DNA of 46,145 nt, taken from contig JADCGS010000009.1 in assembly GCA_020248865.1 (NCBI GenBank), forward strand, positions 1 to 46,145. Reading direction: 5' to 3'. Of the stretch, positions 26,235 through 34,929 are shown piece after piece. Each line of letters opens with the position of its first letter. Position 1 is the first letter of the stretch. A program made the translations under genes and the position numbers. Below the pieces are notes generated by a model, which was not told the origin of the DNA, made no database searches, and saw only the letters and a list, made by a program, of their open reading frames with translations. The stretch is from Burkholderiales bacterium (GTDB lineage: Bacteria > Pseudomonadota > Gammaproteobacteria > Burkholderiales > Burkholderiaceae_F).

Positions 26235-27167
26235 TCAACCATCGCCCATCGCCTGCCGCTGGCGTTCGGCAAACTCGGCCAGCGTGTCGATGCCGCGCAG
26301 CTTCAGGATCGTGTTGCGCACGGCGGCCTCCAGCAGCACTGCCAGGTTGCGACCGGCAGCCACCGGGATGACCACCTTGAACACCGGAACGCCGAGCACC
26401 TCCTCGGTCGCGCCGGCCAGCGGCAAGCGCTCCATGACTTCGTTGGCGGCGAGGCGGCGCAGCTCGACGATCAGCTTCAGTTTCATCCTGCGCCGCACTG
26501 CGGTCTCGCCGAAGATGGCCTTAATATCGAGCAGCCCGAGACCGCGGACCTCGAGCAGATTGGCCAGCAGCGCCGGACAGCGACCTTCGATCGAGTCGGG
26601 CGCCACGCGGGCAAATTCGACCACGTCGTCGGCCACCAGGCCATGGCCGCGGCTGATCAGTTCCAGCCCGAGTTCGCTCTTGCCGACGCCGGACTCGCCG
26701 GCGATCAGCACCCCCATGCCGAGCACGTCCATGAACACGCCGTGCAGCGTGCAGTGCGGCGCCAGCGCCTTGGTGAGGTAGATCCGCAGCAAGTCGATGA
26801 CCTCGGCGGCGGCCAGCGGCGAGGCAAACACCGGGATGCCGACCACCTCGGCCATCTGGATCAGCTCGGCCGGCGCGCTCAGCCCCTCAGCCACGATCAG
26901 GCCGAGCGGCCTGGCCTGCATCAGGTCGCTGGCGTAGTGGGTGCGTCGCGCCGCTTCCAGCCGCGCCATGAATCCGACCTCGGGCGCGCCGAGTACGTGG
27001 ATGCGCTCGGGGTGGATCAGGTTCAAGTGACCGACCAGATCGGACGTGCGTACGCCCGCGCCAATCGCCGTCTCGCGGAAGCGCCGCTCGCCGCCGGCTG
27101 CACCGGCGATCCAATGCAGATGCAGCGGTACCCGGTTGTCTTCGTACAGCGAAGCGATGGTGGTCAT
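26235..27167 (-). CDS. hprK: HPr kinase/phosphorylase
   Basis: A 310-residue bifunctional enzyme that phosphorylates and dephosphorylates HPr at its serine. Walker A is GESGVGKSE (157-165) and the signature after it is LISRGHGLVADDVVEF. The start is ATG 27167 (TTIASLYEDNRVPL); the open frame continues 12 codons further without family resemblance. In Betaproteobacteria hprK with ptsN belongs to the regulatory nitrogen-PTS, often without sugar transport. The matching HPr gene (ptsH) and enzyme I gene are not in this window. Confidence 0.95.
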   Translation of the reverse strand: MTTIASLYEDNRVPLHLHWIAGAAGGERRFRETAIGAGVRTSDLVGHLNLIHPERIHVLGAPEVGFMARLEAARRTHYASDLMQARPLGLIVAEGLSAPAELIQMAEVVGIPVFASPLAAAEVIDLLRIYLTKALAPHCTLHGVFMDVLGMGVLIAGESGVGKSELGLELISRGHGLVADDVVEFARVAPDSIEGRCPALLANLLEVRGLGLLDIKAIFGETAVRRRMKLKLIVELRRLAANEVMERLPLAGATEEVLGVPVFKVVIPVAAGRNLAVLLEAAVRNTILKLRGIDTLAEFAERQRQAMGDG

Positions 27168-27289
27168 GTCAGGCACGCGTCGCTCGCGCGCAGGGTCGAT
27201 CACTTGGGTGTCGCGATGTTGCCTTCGGCGTCCATCGCGACAACCTGGGCTGGAAAATCAAACACCGATTCGCGTTCACCGACAGCGGG

Positions 27290-27760
27290 TCAGGCTGCGG
27301 GCCGGATTGGCTCCCAGGTGGACAGCATGGCGTGCACGCTGGCCGGTTCGGACGCCGTGAGGAGGCTGTCGCGGAACGGCTTGTCGGACAGCATTTGCGC
27401 CAACTCGGACAGCGTGTCCAGGTGCTGCTGCGCGGCCTGCTCCGGTACCAGCAGAAACACGAGCAGGTTGACCGGACGGCCGTCGGGCGCATCGAACGGC
27501 ACCGGCTCGCTCAGGCGAACGAACGCCGCGACGGCCTCCTTCAGACCCCTGATGCGGCCATGCGGGATCGCCACGCCCTGGCCCAGCCCGGTCGACCCCA
27601 GACGCTCCCGCGCAAACAGGCTGTCGAAGACCTTGGCGCGGGCGATGCCCTGATTGTTCTCGAACAGCAGGCCGGCCTGCTCGAATACCCGCTTCTTGCT
27701 CGACGCTGACAGGTCGAGCATGACGTTTTCGGGCGGCAACTGGCGCGAGATGAGGTTCAT
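27290..27760 (-). CDS. ptsN: PTS IIA-like nitrogen regulatory protein
   Basis: A 156-residue EIIA-Ntr with the phosphorylated His67 in GVAIPHGRIRGL. The family receives phosphate from NPr/HPr and regulates targets such as potassium transporters and sensor kinases. It lies 122 bases upstream of hprK on the same strand. It is cut off from the rpoN-hpf block by the opposite-strand Ada/Ogt-like gene, unlike the usual rpoN-hpf-ptsN order. Confidence 0.95.
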   Translation of the reverse strand: MNLISRQLPPENVMLDLSASSKKRVFEQAGLLFENNQGIARAKVFDSLFARERLGSTGLGQGVAIPHGRIRGLKEAVAAFVRLSEPVPFDAPDGRPVNLLVFLLVPEQAAQQHLDTLSELAQMLSDKPFRDSLLTASEPASVHAMLSTWEPIRPAA

Positions 27761-28111
27761 TGAGACGCTAGGGCAATCAGCAACGAAGGCATGCAGCGCA
27801 ACCGTCGGCGCGTAGCCGCGCAGACACCGACTTCGACAGCCACTTCAGGGCCTCGGCAAGTTCCCCGTCCGCGGGGAGGTCGAGCGAACCCTCATGCCCG
27901 AACGCCGGTTTGCGCTGTCCAAGGCGAAAACCAGATTCTAAGCAAGGCGATTGCGCGTCGCAGCGAGCCGGGTCGGGGCCCGGGCCAACTACCGTCCTGG
28001 CCGTTGCCCGAGGGCAACAAGACGTTGGCTGCGGGGCGGTCGGGCCGACGGTACCTGATCCTCTGCAGGAAACGGGTGGCTCACCGGCTCAGCGGACCGG
28101 ACAATGCCGCC
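27761..28111. other. divergent intergenic region between ptsN and the Ada/Ogt-like gene
   Basis: 351 bases with no gene I can support. It must hold the promoters of ptsN (minus) and the Ada/Ogt-like gene (plus). A perfect 7-bp hairpin, GTTGCCC (28003-28009) and GGGCAAC (28012-28018), lies about 95 bases before the plus-strand start. I see no clear -35/-10 pair. An open plus-strand frame extends through the region but has non-coding composition. Confidence 0.5.
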
Positions 28112-29023
28112 ATGACTGTTCTCGTCTGCCGGCCGGCCTTGCGGCCCTCTGCGGCGGCCACCTACGACCTGGTGGCCCGCGCAATCCAGTACCTGCAGGA
28201 CCACGCCTGGCGGCAACCGTCGCTGGGCGACCTCGCGCAGGCCCTGTCGACTTCGGAGTCCACGCTGCAGCGGGCGTTCTCGGCGTTTGCCGGCGTCTCG
28301 CCCAAACGCTTCCTGCAGTACCAGACCAAGGAGCACGCGCGTGCGCTGCTGCTCGATTCGGCCGACGTGCTCACCACCGCGCTGGCGACCGGCCTGTCGG
28401 GTCCGGGCCGCCTGCACGAGCTGATGGTCACCACCGAGGCAATGACCCCCGGCGAAGTGGGGCGCGCAGGCGGTGGCGTCGAACTGCACTACGGTTACGC
28501 CGAGACGTCGCTGGGCCGCGTTCTGGCGGCGCGCACGGCGCGGGGGCTGGCCTTCCTCGGGTTCGTGGACGACAGCGACGCCGCGGCGCTGGATGACCTG
28601 CGCAGCCGCTGGCCCGCGGCCACGCTGGCGAGCGAGGCCCGCATGCAGGCGTGGCTCGATGCTGCGCTGGCCGGTTGGCGCACCGACCGGCCGCTGCACC
28701 TGCTGCTGGCCGGCACCAACTTCCAGCTCAAGGTCTGGGAGGCGCTGCTGGCGATTCCCGAGGGTAGGCTTGCTTCGTACACGCAACTGGCGCGGGCAGT
28801 GGGCCGGCCGAACGCGGTGCGCGCGGTCGCCAGCGCCGTCGGACGCAACCCGCTGTCGGTGCTGATTCCCTGCCATCGCGTGATCCGCGAATCCGGCGCG
28901 CTCGGCGGCTACCACTGGGGCCTGCCGCGCAAGGGAGCGCTGATCGCGCTGGAGTCGGCGCAATCGGCGCGCACCGGGTCGGCGCGCCGCCAGCCCGCGT
29001 TCAGGACGACAGCTCGCGCTTGA
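28112..29023 (+). CDS. Ada/Ogt-like methylated-DNA-protein methyltransferase with AraC-type HTH
   Basis: A 303-residue fusion: an AraC-like helix-turn-helix at about 20-115 (SLGDLAQALSTSESTLQRAF), then an Ogt-type transferase domain at about 125-285 with the active-site PCHR (Cys254). Such proteins remove alkyl groups from O6-alkylguanine and may regulate alkylation response. The N-terminal Cys-rich Ada domain that accepts methyl from phosphotriesters is absent, so the usual Ada activation switch cannot work here. The gene is on the opposite strand inside the rpoN/ptsN block; its 3' end overlaps hpf by 23 bases. Confidence 0.9.
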   Translation: MTVLVCRPALRPSAAATYDLVARAIQYLQDHAWRQPSLGDLAQALSTSESTLQRAFSAFAGVSPKRFLQYQTKEHARALLLDSADVLTTALATGLSGPGRLHELMVTTEAMTPGEVGRAGGGVELHYGYAETSLGRVLAARTARGLAFLGFVDDSDAAALDDLRSRWPAATLASEARMQAWLDAALAGWRTDRPLHLLLAGTNFQLKVWEALLAIPEGRLASYTQLARAVGRPNAVRAVASAVGRNPLSVLIPCHRVIRESGALGGYHWGLPRKGALIALESAQSARTGSARRQPAFRTTARA

Positions 29024-29324
29024 CCGCGACCGCGCCGTGGTTGTGCAGGCGGTCCTTGTGACGCAGGACCTGGCGATCCAGCTTGTCCATCAGCGTGTCG
29101 ATGGCCGCGTACATGTCGCCATCGATGCACTCGGCAAACAGTTGTGTGCCGCTGACGCGCAGCGTGACTTCGGCGCGCTGGCGCAGCTTGTCCTCCACCG
29201 ACAGCAGCACGTCGGCCTCGATCAGCCGGTCGAAATGTCGTCGAATCCGCTCCATCTTGCCTTCGACGTAGCCGCGCAGCGCGGGAGTTACCTCGACGTG
29301 GTGACCGTGGATGATCAGGTTCAT
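29001..29324 (-). CDS. hpf: ribosome hibernation-promoting factor, short form
   Basis: A 107-residue HPF/YfiA-type protein opening MNLIIHGHHVEVTPALRGYV, with the conserved basic region and SGTQLFAECIDGDMYAAIDT. It binds in the small subunit's tRNA channel and stalls translation in stationary phase. The long form's C-terminal dimerisation domain is absent, so formation of 100S particles would need other factors. It lies 63 bases after rpoN, as in E. coli. Confidence 0.94.
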   Translation of the reverse strand: MNLIIHGHHVEVTPALRGYVEGKMERIRRHFDRLIEADVLLSVEDKLRQRAEVTLRVSGTQLFAECIDGDMYAAIDTLMDKLDRQVLRHKDRLHNHGAVAVKRELSS

Positions 29325-29387
29325 GAAGCGCCCCTTTTCGGTTGCGGGTACTCGATTGCGGCAGGCCCGGGAGGAGGACGCGCCGCG

Positions 29388-30869
29388 CTACAAAACCTTG
29401 CGCATCGCCACCGGGGCGATCTTCAGCGACTCGCGGTACTTGGCCACCGTTCGGCGCGCCACCACGATGCCTTGCTCGCCCAGCAGCTCTGCCAGCCTGC
29501 TGTCGGATAGTGGGTTCCTAGGGTCTTCGGCTCCTATCAGTTGCTTGATCAGCGCGCGGATCGCCGTGGAGGATGCCGCGCCCCCGGCGTCGGTAGCCAC
29601 ATGGCTGCCGAAGAAGTACTTGAGCTCGAACACGCCGAAGGGCGTGGCGATGAACTTGTTGGAGGTGACGCGCGAGATGGTGGACTCGTGCAGGCCCACC
29701 GTATCGGCGATCTCGCGCAGCACCAGCGGGCGCATCGCGATCTGGCCGTGCGCGAAGAAGTTCTGCTGCCGATCGACGATGGCCTGCGACACGCGAGCGA
29801 TGGTGTCGAAGCGCTGCTGGATGTTGCGGATCAGCCAGCGGGCTTCCTGCAACCGGGTCGACCAAGACGCTTGCCCTTCCGTGTCCTTGCTCCCGCGCGC
29901 CGCCTTGACGGCCGCCGCGTAAGCCGGGTTGACGCGCAGCTTCGGCATCACGTCCGGGTTCAGTTGCGCCACCCAGCGTGCGCCCTTCTTCCGGACAAAA
30001 ATGTCAGGTACTACGTAATCGGCACCCGCGTCCAGGAACCCTACACCTGGATGCGGGATCAGTCTACGAATGATGTGCTGGGCGCCGCGAAGTTCCTCGT
30101 CGTTGCAGTCGAGAAGCTTGCGCAGCTTGTTGAAGTCCCGCGCCGCCAGCAGCGGCAAGTGCTCGCTAACGATGCGGCGCGCCAAGGCCAGGACCGGCCG
30201 CTGCGCCGCGACGCACCGCCGCATCAGCAGGTCGATCTGCAAGCGCAGGCACTCGGCCGCGTCGCGCGCGCCCACGCCCGGTGGGTCGAAGCTCTGCAGC
30301 AGGGCCAGCGCGGCGGACAGGTCGTCCAGTTCGACGCCGGCCTCCGGCGGGCAAAGCTCCCGCAGTTCCTCCAGACAGGACGAGAGGTAGCCGCGCTCGT
30401 CGAGCGCCTCGATCAGCAACTCCACGAGCGCGCGGTCGAGCGGCGCCGCACAGGTTGCGTGCAGCTGTCCGAGCAGGTGCTCGCGCAGCGAGGGGGGGGA
30501 GGCCGCCCAGGCGAGTCCGCCGCCGTCGTCGTCGTCGTCGCGCTCGCCGCGGCTGCTGCCGCCCCAGTCGAGCAGGGCGTCGCTGCCGCTGGCGCCGTCT
30601 TCCGGGCCCGCCTCCCCGGCGCCGGCCTCGCCGCCCGGGTCGCCTGCCGGTGCGGACGGGCTGCCGGCAAGGATCGCGCCGTCGGCGGCTACCCGCATCG
30701 ATGTCGCCAGCGGGTCGTCGTCGCGCTCCAGCAGCGGGTTTTCCACCAGCGCCTGCTCGATTTCCTGGTTCAGTTCGAGGGTCGACAGTTGCAGCAGGCG
30801 GATCGACTGCTGCAACTGCGGCGTCAGCGCCAGGTGCTGCGACAGGCGAAACTGGAGCGAGGCTTTCAT
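29388..30869 (-). CDS. rpoN: RNA polymerase sigma-54 factor
   Basis: A 493-residue sigma-54. Region [21 protein letters not shown], which contacts activators. Region II is the acidic linker (about 55-130), with Asp5 encoded by a GTC triplet run at 30525-30540. The core-binding domain follows, then the HTH ([14 protein letters not shown]) and the C-terminal RpoN box [10 protein letters not shown], which reads the -24 element. An 8-base G-run at 30492-30499 lies in the linker coding region. The gene sits between lptB and hpf, the conserved order. Confidence 0.96.
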   Translation of the reverse strand: MKASLQFRLSQHLALTPQLQQSIRLLQLSTLELNQEIEQALVENPLLERDDDPLATSMRVAADGAILAGSPSAPAGDPGGEAGAGEAGPEDGASGSDALLDWGGSSRGERDDDDDGGGLAWAASPPSLREHLLGQLHATCAAPLDRALVELLIEALDERGYLSSCLEELRELCPPEAGVELDDLSAALALLQSFDPPGVGARDAAECLRLQIDLLMRRCVAAQRPVLALARRIVSEHLPLLAARDFNKLRKLLDCNDEELRGAQHIIRRLIPHPGVGFLDAGADYVVPDIFVRKKGARWVAQLNPDVMPKLRVNPAYAAAVKAARGSKDTEGQASWSTRLQEARWLIRNIQQRFDTIARVSQAIVDRQQNFFAHGQIAMRPLVLREIADTVGLHESTISRVTSNKFIATPFGVFELKYFFGSHVATDAGGAASSTAIRALIKQLIGAEDPRNPLSDSRLAELLGEQGIVVARRTVAKYRESLKIAPVAMRKVL

Positions 30870-30976
30870 TCAGCGCGCGGCGACGCGACGCTGGCGCGCT
30901 GCAGGGGGGACGAGGCGACGCCAGTCGGGCTGGAGTGCGGCCACGCCGATGACGAGGTGTCGTCGCATCGGCGCAT

Positions 30977-31780
30977 TCACATCCGGAAGTGCTCGCCGAG
31001 GTAGACGCGGCGCACGCTCTCGTTGGCGACGATTTCCTCGGGGCGGCCGGCGGCCAGGACTTCGCCTTCGTTGATGATGTAGGCGTGGTCGCAGATGCCG
31101 AGGGTCTCGCGCACGTTGTGGTCGGTGATCAGCACGCCGATGCCGCGGTCCTTGAGGAAGCGCACGATCCGCTGGATCTCGATCACCGCGATCGGGTCGA
31201 CGCCGGCAAACGGTTCGTCGAGCAGGATGAAGCGCGGGCGCGCCGCCAGCGCACGGGCAATCTCCACGCGGCGCCGCTCGCCGCCGGACAGCGACAGCGC
31301 CGGGTTGGTGCGCAAGTGCGCGATCTGCAGGTCGTCGAGCAGGTCTTCGAGCCGCTGGCCGAGCGTGGCGGCATCGAGCGGCTGCGCGCGCTCGTCCGTC
31401 TGCAGCTCCAGCACCGCGCGGATGTTGTCCTGCACCGTCAGGCGGCGGAACACGCTGGCCTCCTGCGGCAGGTACGACAGCCCCATGCGGGCGCGGCGGT
31501 GGATCGGCAGGTGCGTGATGTCGTGGCCGTCGAGCTCGATCTGGCCGTCGTCCAGCGGCACCAGCCCGACCACCATGTAGAAGCAGGTGGTCTTGCCCGC
31601 GCCGTTAGGTCCGAGCAGGCCGACCACTTCGCCGGCATCCACCGCCAGCGACACGTCGCGCACCACCACCCGCTTGCCGTAGCGCTTCTTCAGGTGCGCG
31701 ATCGTCAGGCGGCCGGCGCGCGGCTCGCCCGCCGGCGTCGGCGCGGGCGCAGCCTGCATCGGAGCGGAGTCGCTGGACAC
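30977..31780 (-). CDS. lptB: LPS export ABC transporter ATP-binding protein LptB
   Basis: A 267-residue ATPase that powers LPS extraction by LptB2FGC. Walker A is GPNGAGKTT (57-65), the signature is [15 protein letters not shown], and Walker B is [15 protein letters not shown]. The GTG at 31780 is the start, 2 bases past lptA's stop; ATG 31759 is a possible alternative. lptF and lptG are not in the window, as usual. Confidence 0.96.
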   Translation of the reverse strand: MSSDSAPMQAAPAPTPAGEPRAGRLTIAHLKKRYGKRVVVRDVSLAVDAGEVVGLLGPNGAGKTTCFYMVVGLVPLDDGQIELDGHDITHLPIHRRARMGLSYLPQEASVFRRLTVQDNIRAVLELQTDERAQPLDAATLGQRLEDLLDDLQIAHLRTNPALSLSGGERRRVEIARALAARPRFILLDEPFAGVDPIAVIEIQRIVRFLKDRGIGVLITDHNVRETLGICDHAYIINEGEVLAAGRPEEIVANESVRRVYLGEHFRM

Positions 31781-31782
31781 GG

Positions 31783-32394
31783 TTACTTCTTGCCTTCGAT
31801 CTGCGGCGCCGGCCGCAGTGCGGCGGGCGGGCGCGCCGGCGCCGTGCCGCTGTCGCGCGGCGCCAGGATCAGGCGCACGCGGCCGTCGCCGCCGCCGGCC
31901 GGCGCGCCGTCTACGCTGTAGCTGGCGCTTTGCGCGTTGTAGGTGATGAGCTGGCCGACGACCTCATCCCGCGGCAGCTCGTTTTCCAGCCGCTTCCAGT
32001 TGGCGCGCCGGATGAAGCGCACGATCTCGGTGCGCTCGTCGTACTCGATGCGCTCGGCCTGGCCCTCGACCCACTCCTCCACACCGGCGCGGGTCGCGTC
32101 GCGCCGCTGGCGGAACCTGGCCAAACCGCCGCTCGGGCCGGTGACGACGGCCGTGCGGAAGCCCTCCGGATCCTGCCGTACTTCCAGACGCTCGCCCGTG
32201 ATGCGCAGGGTCCCGCGCGTCAGCACCACGCTGCCGCTGCAGACGCTGGTCTGCTTGAGCTCCTCGGTGGTGCATTGAGCGCCCTCGAGCAGCGTGGGCT
32301 TGTCGCGATCGGCACGCTCGGCGAGCGCGACCGGGGCGAGGGCGGCCAGCCAGACGGCGGCCGTGGTCAGCAGAACGGAGGAAAGTCTTCGCAC
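31783..32394 (-). CDS. lptA: LPS transport periplasmic protein LptA
   Basis: A 203-residue beta-jellyroll protein bridging inner and outer membranes. The N-terminal signal peptide is [19 protein letters not shown] and ends PVALA. The OstA-like domain shows [20 protein letters not shown] and [22 protein letters not shown] split across the second half. A Pro/Ala-rich tail follows. The gene is 10 bases past the lptC stop and 2 bases before lptB. Confidence 0.93.
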   Translation of the reverse strand: MRRLSSVLLTTAAVWLAALAPVALAERADRDKPTLLEGAQCTTEELKQTSVCSGSVVLTRGTLRITGERLEVRQDPEGFRTAVVTGPSGGLARFRQRRDATRAGVEEWVEGQAERIEYDERTEIVRFIRRANWKRLENELPRDEVVGQLITYNAQSASYSVDGAPAGGGDGRVRLILAPRDSGTAPARPPAALRPAPQIEGKK

Positions 32395-32404
32395 GGTCGA
32401 GTCC

Positions 32405-33004
32405 TCAGCGCGGCGGCAGGCTCATCTTCACGCTGCCCATGAACTGCGCGGTACGGGCCAGGTTGTCGATCTGCATGCCCTGCTGCGCGCTGATGCGCGC
32501 ACCGCCCCGCTGCACGGTGACCGGCTGGTCGGTGGAGTAGCGGTCGAGGTCGGGCAGCGCCAGCAGGTAGCTGGTGTCCACGCGCAGCGCCGGCACCGCG
32601 GCATGGGCGGCGCGGGTGATGGCGACGTTGCCGTGCAGATGCACCTTCTCGCCGGCGTTCTCCACGCGGCCGCGGTCGGCGCGCACCTCGACCTGCGGCT
32701 GGTCCGGTCGCAGGCTCAGCAGCCGCGGGCGCAGCAGTTCCACGTCGTCGGTCTGGCCGAAGTGCAGCATGCGCTCGGCAAACAGCTTGTTCTTGGCGCG
32801 GCCCTCGGTGTCGAACTGCGTGATGACGATCCTGTCCGCCTCGAAGTCGGGCGTGCCGGGCCGCACCAGCGTGATGCCGGCCGGCAACCGCAGGCTGCGC
32901 GCGTACCAGTAGCTGGTGGCGGTCACGCTCGCCAGCAGGACGATGGCGATCAGGAGGGTCAGCTTGTCGCGCACGATTCGCTCGCGCTGTACGCGCGGTT
33001 GCAT
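32405..33004 (-). CDS. lptC: LPS export protein LptC
   Basis: A 199-residue single-pass inner-membrane protein: N-terminal anchor LTLLIAIVLLASVTATSYW, then a periplasmic jellyroll (FDTEGRAKNKLFAERM, ENAGEKVHLHGNVAI). It accepts LPS from LptB2FG and hands it to LptA. The gene begins 201 bases after kdsC, across a structured repeat-rich gap. Confidence 0.92.
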   Translation of the reverse strand: MQPRVQRERIVRDKLTLLIAIVLLASVTATSYWYARSLRLPAGITLVRPGTPDFEADRIVITQFDTEGRAKNKLFAERMLHFGQTDDVELLRPRLLSLRPDQPQVEVRADRGRVENAGEKVHLHGNVAITRAAHAAVPALRVDTSYLLALPDLDRYSTDQPVTVQRGGARISAQQGMQIDNLARTAQFMGSVKMSLPPR

Positions 33005-33058
33005 TTGCCATGTATGCGATCCCGCGGGTCGCGCGTGCAGGGCAAGTGATCGGCTGGG

Positions 33059-33125
33059 GCGCGCCGCTCGGGGCGGCTCGGCGCTGCGCGCCGCTCAAAG
33101 GGCAAGGGGTTGCGCGCAGCGCAAC
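33059..33125. repeat. structured repeat-rich gap between kdsC and lptC
   Basis: The 201-base gap (33005-33205) contains a direct repeat GCGCGCCGCTC at 33059-33069 and 33086-33096, and a perfect hairpin GTTGCGC (33109-33115) / GCGCAAC (33119-33125) with 3-base loop. In most relatives kdsC and lptC are nearly contiguous, so this looks like an inserted intergenic element. No gene is evident. Confidence 0.6.
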
Positions 33126-33205
33126 GGCCGGCGCGGTGCCGCGAGCGCTGCGCGGCTGCCGCGGCGGCCCCGTATCCCGAATTCCGACTCGCGACTCCGA
33201 GCAAC

Positions 33206-33742
33206 TCACGCATGCAGTCCCCCGGAGCTGTGGCGGGCCAGCAGATCGTCGTATTTGCCCTGGGCGCGCACGATGAACTCGGCCAGCTCGCGCACCGCGC
33301 CGCGGCCGGCCGGAGCGGTGCTGATCCAGTGGGCGATCGCCTTGCACTCGGCGCAGGCGTCGGCCACGGTGGCGGCCAGGCCCGCCTGCGCCAGCACCGG
33401 CAGGTCGGGCCAGTCGTCGCCGATGTAGCCGCACTGCGCGGCGGGCACGCCGGTATCGGCCAGCAGGCGCGCGAAGCCGGCAGCCTTGTCGACCTCGCCC
33501 TGCCGCACCAGCTCGATACCGAGTTCCCGCGCGCGCGCTGCCACGATGTCGGAGCGGCGCGCCGTCAGCAAGGCCACCATGAGGCCGGCTTCGCGCAGCA
33601 GCTTGATGCCGTGGCCGTCGCGCACGTCGAAGGCCTTCATCGCCTCGCCCTGCGGCCCGATGTACAGGCGCCCGTCGGTCAGCACGCCATCGACGTCCAA
33701 CACGATCATGCGCAGGCGTGCGGCGCGTTCGGACGGGCTCAT
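33206..33742 (-). CDS. kdsC: 3-deoxy-D-manno-octulosonate 8-phosphate phosphatase
   Basis: A 178-residue HAD-family C0 phosphatase that hydrolyses Kdo-8-phosphate to Kdo. The HAD motif I Asp pair is in MIVLDVDGVLTDGRLYIG, motif II in VALLTARRSDIV, and motif IV in YIGDDWPDLPVL. It has no cap domain, as usual. Its ATG overlaps the kdsD stop (TGATG), so it is coupled to kdsD. Confidence 0.96.
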   Translation of the reverse strand: MSPSERAARLRMIVLDVDGVLTDGRLYIGPQGEAMKAFDVRDGHGIKLLREAGLMVALLTARRSDIVAARARELGIELVRQGEVDKAAGFARLLADTGVPAAQCGYIGDDWPDLPVLAQAGLAATVADACAECKAIAHWISTAPAGRGAVRELAEFIVRAQGKYDDLLARHSSGGLHA

Positions 33743-34725
33743 CAGATCACCTTGGCGGCCATCAGGTCCTGCACGTGCAGCGCGCCCACCAGCCGCTGCC
33801 CGGCGTCCACCACCAGCAACTGGTTGCGGTGGCGGCTGTCGAGCAACTGCGCCGCTTCCACCGCCAGCGCCTGCGGGCCGATCACCAGCGGATGACGGTT
33901 GAATACCCCGGCCAGCGCCACCGGGCGGATGTCGCCCGCCTGTTCGAGCAGCCGGCGCAGGTCGCCATCGGTGAAGATGCCGGCGAGGCGACCATCGGCC
34001 TCGACCACTGCAGTCATGCTCATCTGCTTGACCGAGATCTCGTGCACCGCCTCCATCACGCTGGCGGTCACAGGAACGCGCGGCACGTGCTCGCCACTGC
34101 GCATCACGTCGGCCACGCGCAGCAGCAGGCGCCGGCCCAGCGCGCCGCCCGGGTGCGAGCGCGCGTAGTCGTCCTTGCCGAAGCCGCGCCTGTCGAGGCA
34201 GGCGATGGCCAGGGCGTCGCCCAGGGCCAGCATGGCGGTCGTGGAGGCTGTCGGCGCCAGGTTCAGTGGACAGGCCTCCCTGTCGACGCGCACGTCCAGG
34301 TGCACGTCGGCATGACGCGCCAGTTCCGAGGCGGCGTTGCCGGTGATGGCCACCAGCGGCGTGCCTTCGCGCTTGATCACCGGCACGATGGTCAGCAGTT
34401 CCGCCGTCGTGCCCGAGTACGACAGGCCGATGAACACGTCGTCGCGCGTGACCATGCCGAGGTCGCCATGGGCGGCCTCGCCGGCATGCACGAACAGCGC
34501 CGGCGTGCCGGTGGAGGCCAGGGTGGCGGCGATCTTGCGGCCGATGTGACCGCTCTTGCCCACGCCACTGACCACCACGCGGCCACGGCAGCCCAGCAGC
34601 AGCTCCACCGCGCGCAGGAAGCGCTCGTCGAGCCGCTCGGCCAGTTGCGCCACCGCCCGCGACTCGACCGCCAGCACCTCGCGCGCCCGGTCGAGGGCGG
34701 ATGGCAGGGGCTGCGCGGCGGCCAT
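33742..34725 (-). CDS. kdsD: D-arabinose 5-phosphate isomerase
   Basis: A 327-residue KpsF/GutQ-type isomerase that converts ribulose 5-phosphate to arabinose 5-phosphate, the first committed step to Kdo. The SIS domain spans about 40-180 (SGVGKSGHIGRK at 53-64, LSYSGTTAELL). Two CBS domains span about 205-327 (MTAVVEADGRLAGIFTDGDL; NQLLVVDAGQRLVGALHVQD). The start is ATG 34725. The frame runs upstream for 750 more codons without a stop, but this is antisense to the antiporter gene. Confidence 0.95.
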   Translation of the reverse strand: MAAAQPLPSALDRAREVLAVESRAVAQLAERLDERFLRAVELLLGCRGRVVVSGVGKSGHIGRKIAATLASTGTPALFVHAGEAAHGDLGMVTRDDVFIGLSYSGTTAELLTIVPVIKREGTPLVAITGNAASELARHADVHLDVRVDREACPLNLAPTASTTAMLALGDALAIACLDRRGFGKDDYARSHPGGALGRRLLLRVADVMRSGEHVPRVPVTASVMEAVHEISVKQMSMTAVVEADGRLAGIFTDGDLRRLLEQAGDIRPVALAGVFNRHPLVIGPQALAVEAAQLLDSRHRNQLLVVDAGQRLVGALHVQDLMAAKVI

Positions 34726-34833
34726 GAGCAAGGGCGGAGGGCGGTCGAAGGGGGGCGGCAGAACTTGCGGAAGCCGGCGCCGCGCCGGCGCTGCATCGCA
34801 GGAGCGCCCGATGATACTCTCGGGTCCGGGTGC

Positions 34834-34849
34834 TGGCACAAACCTTGCT
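34834..34849 (+). promoter_or_regulatory. putative sigma-54 (-24/-12) promoter for the Kef-type antiporter
   Basis: TGGCAC-AAACC-TTGCT on the plus strand, with GG (34835-34836) and GC (34847-34848) ten bases apart as sigma-54 requires. It matches TGGCACG-N4-TTGCW at all positions except G7. The predicted start would be near 34860, about 70 bases before the antiporter ATG. No enhancer site was identified. Confidence 0.55.
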
Positions 34850-34929
34850 GGGCGCGGGGCCGCTGCGCCCGGTCCTCCAAACACAACGACAACCGGTAGC
34901 GACATCCGGGAACCGCGGGTCTTTGCGCG

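Noticed and set aside
27791..28111. N-terminal extension of the Ada/Ogt-like protein by 107 codons
   Set aside because: The residues show no Ada Cys-rich domain or other similarity, and the AraC-type domain begins just after ATG 28112.
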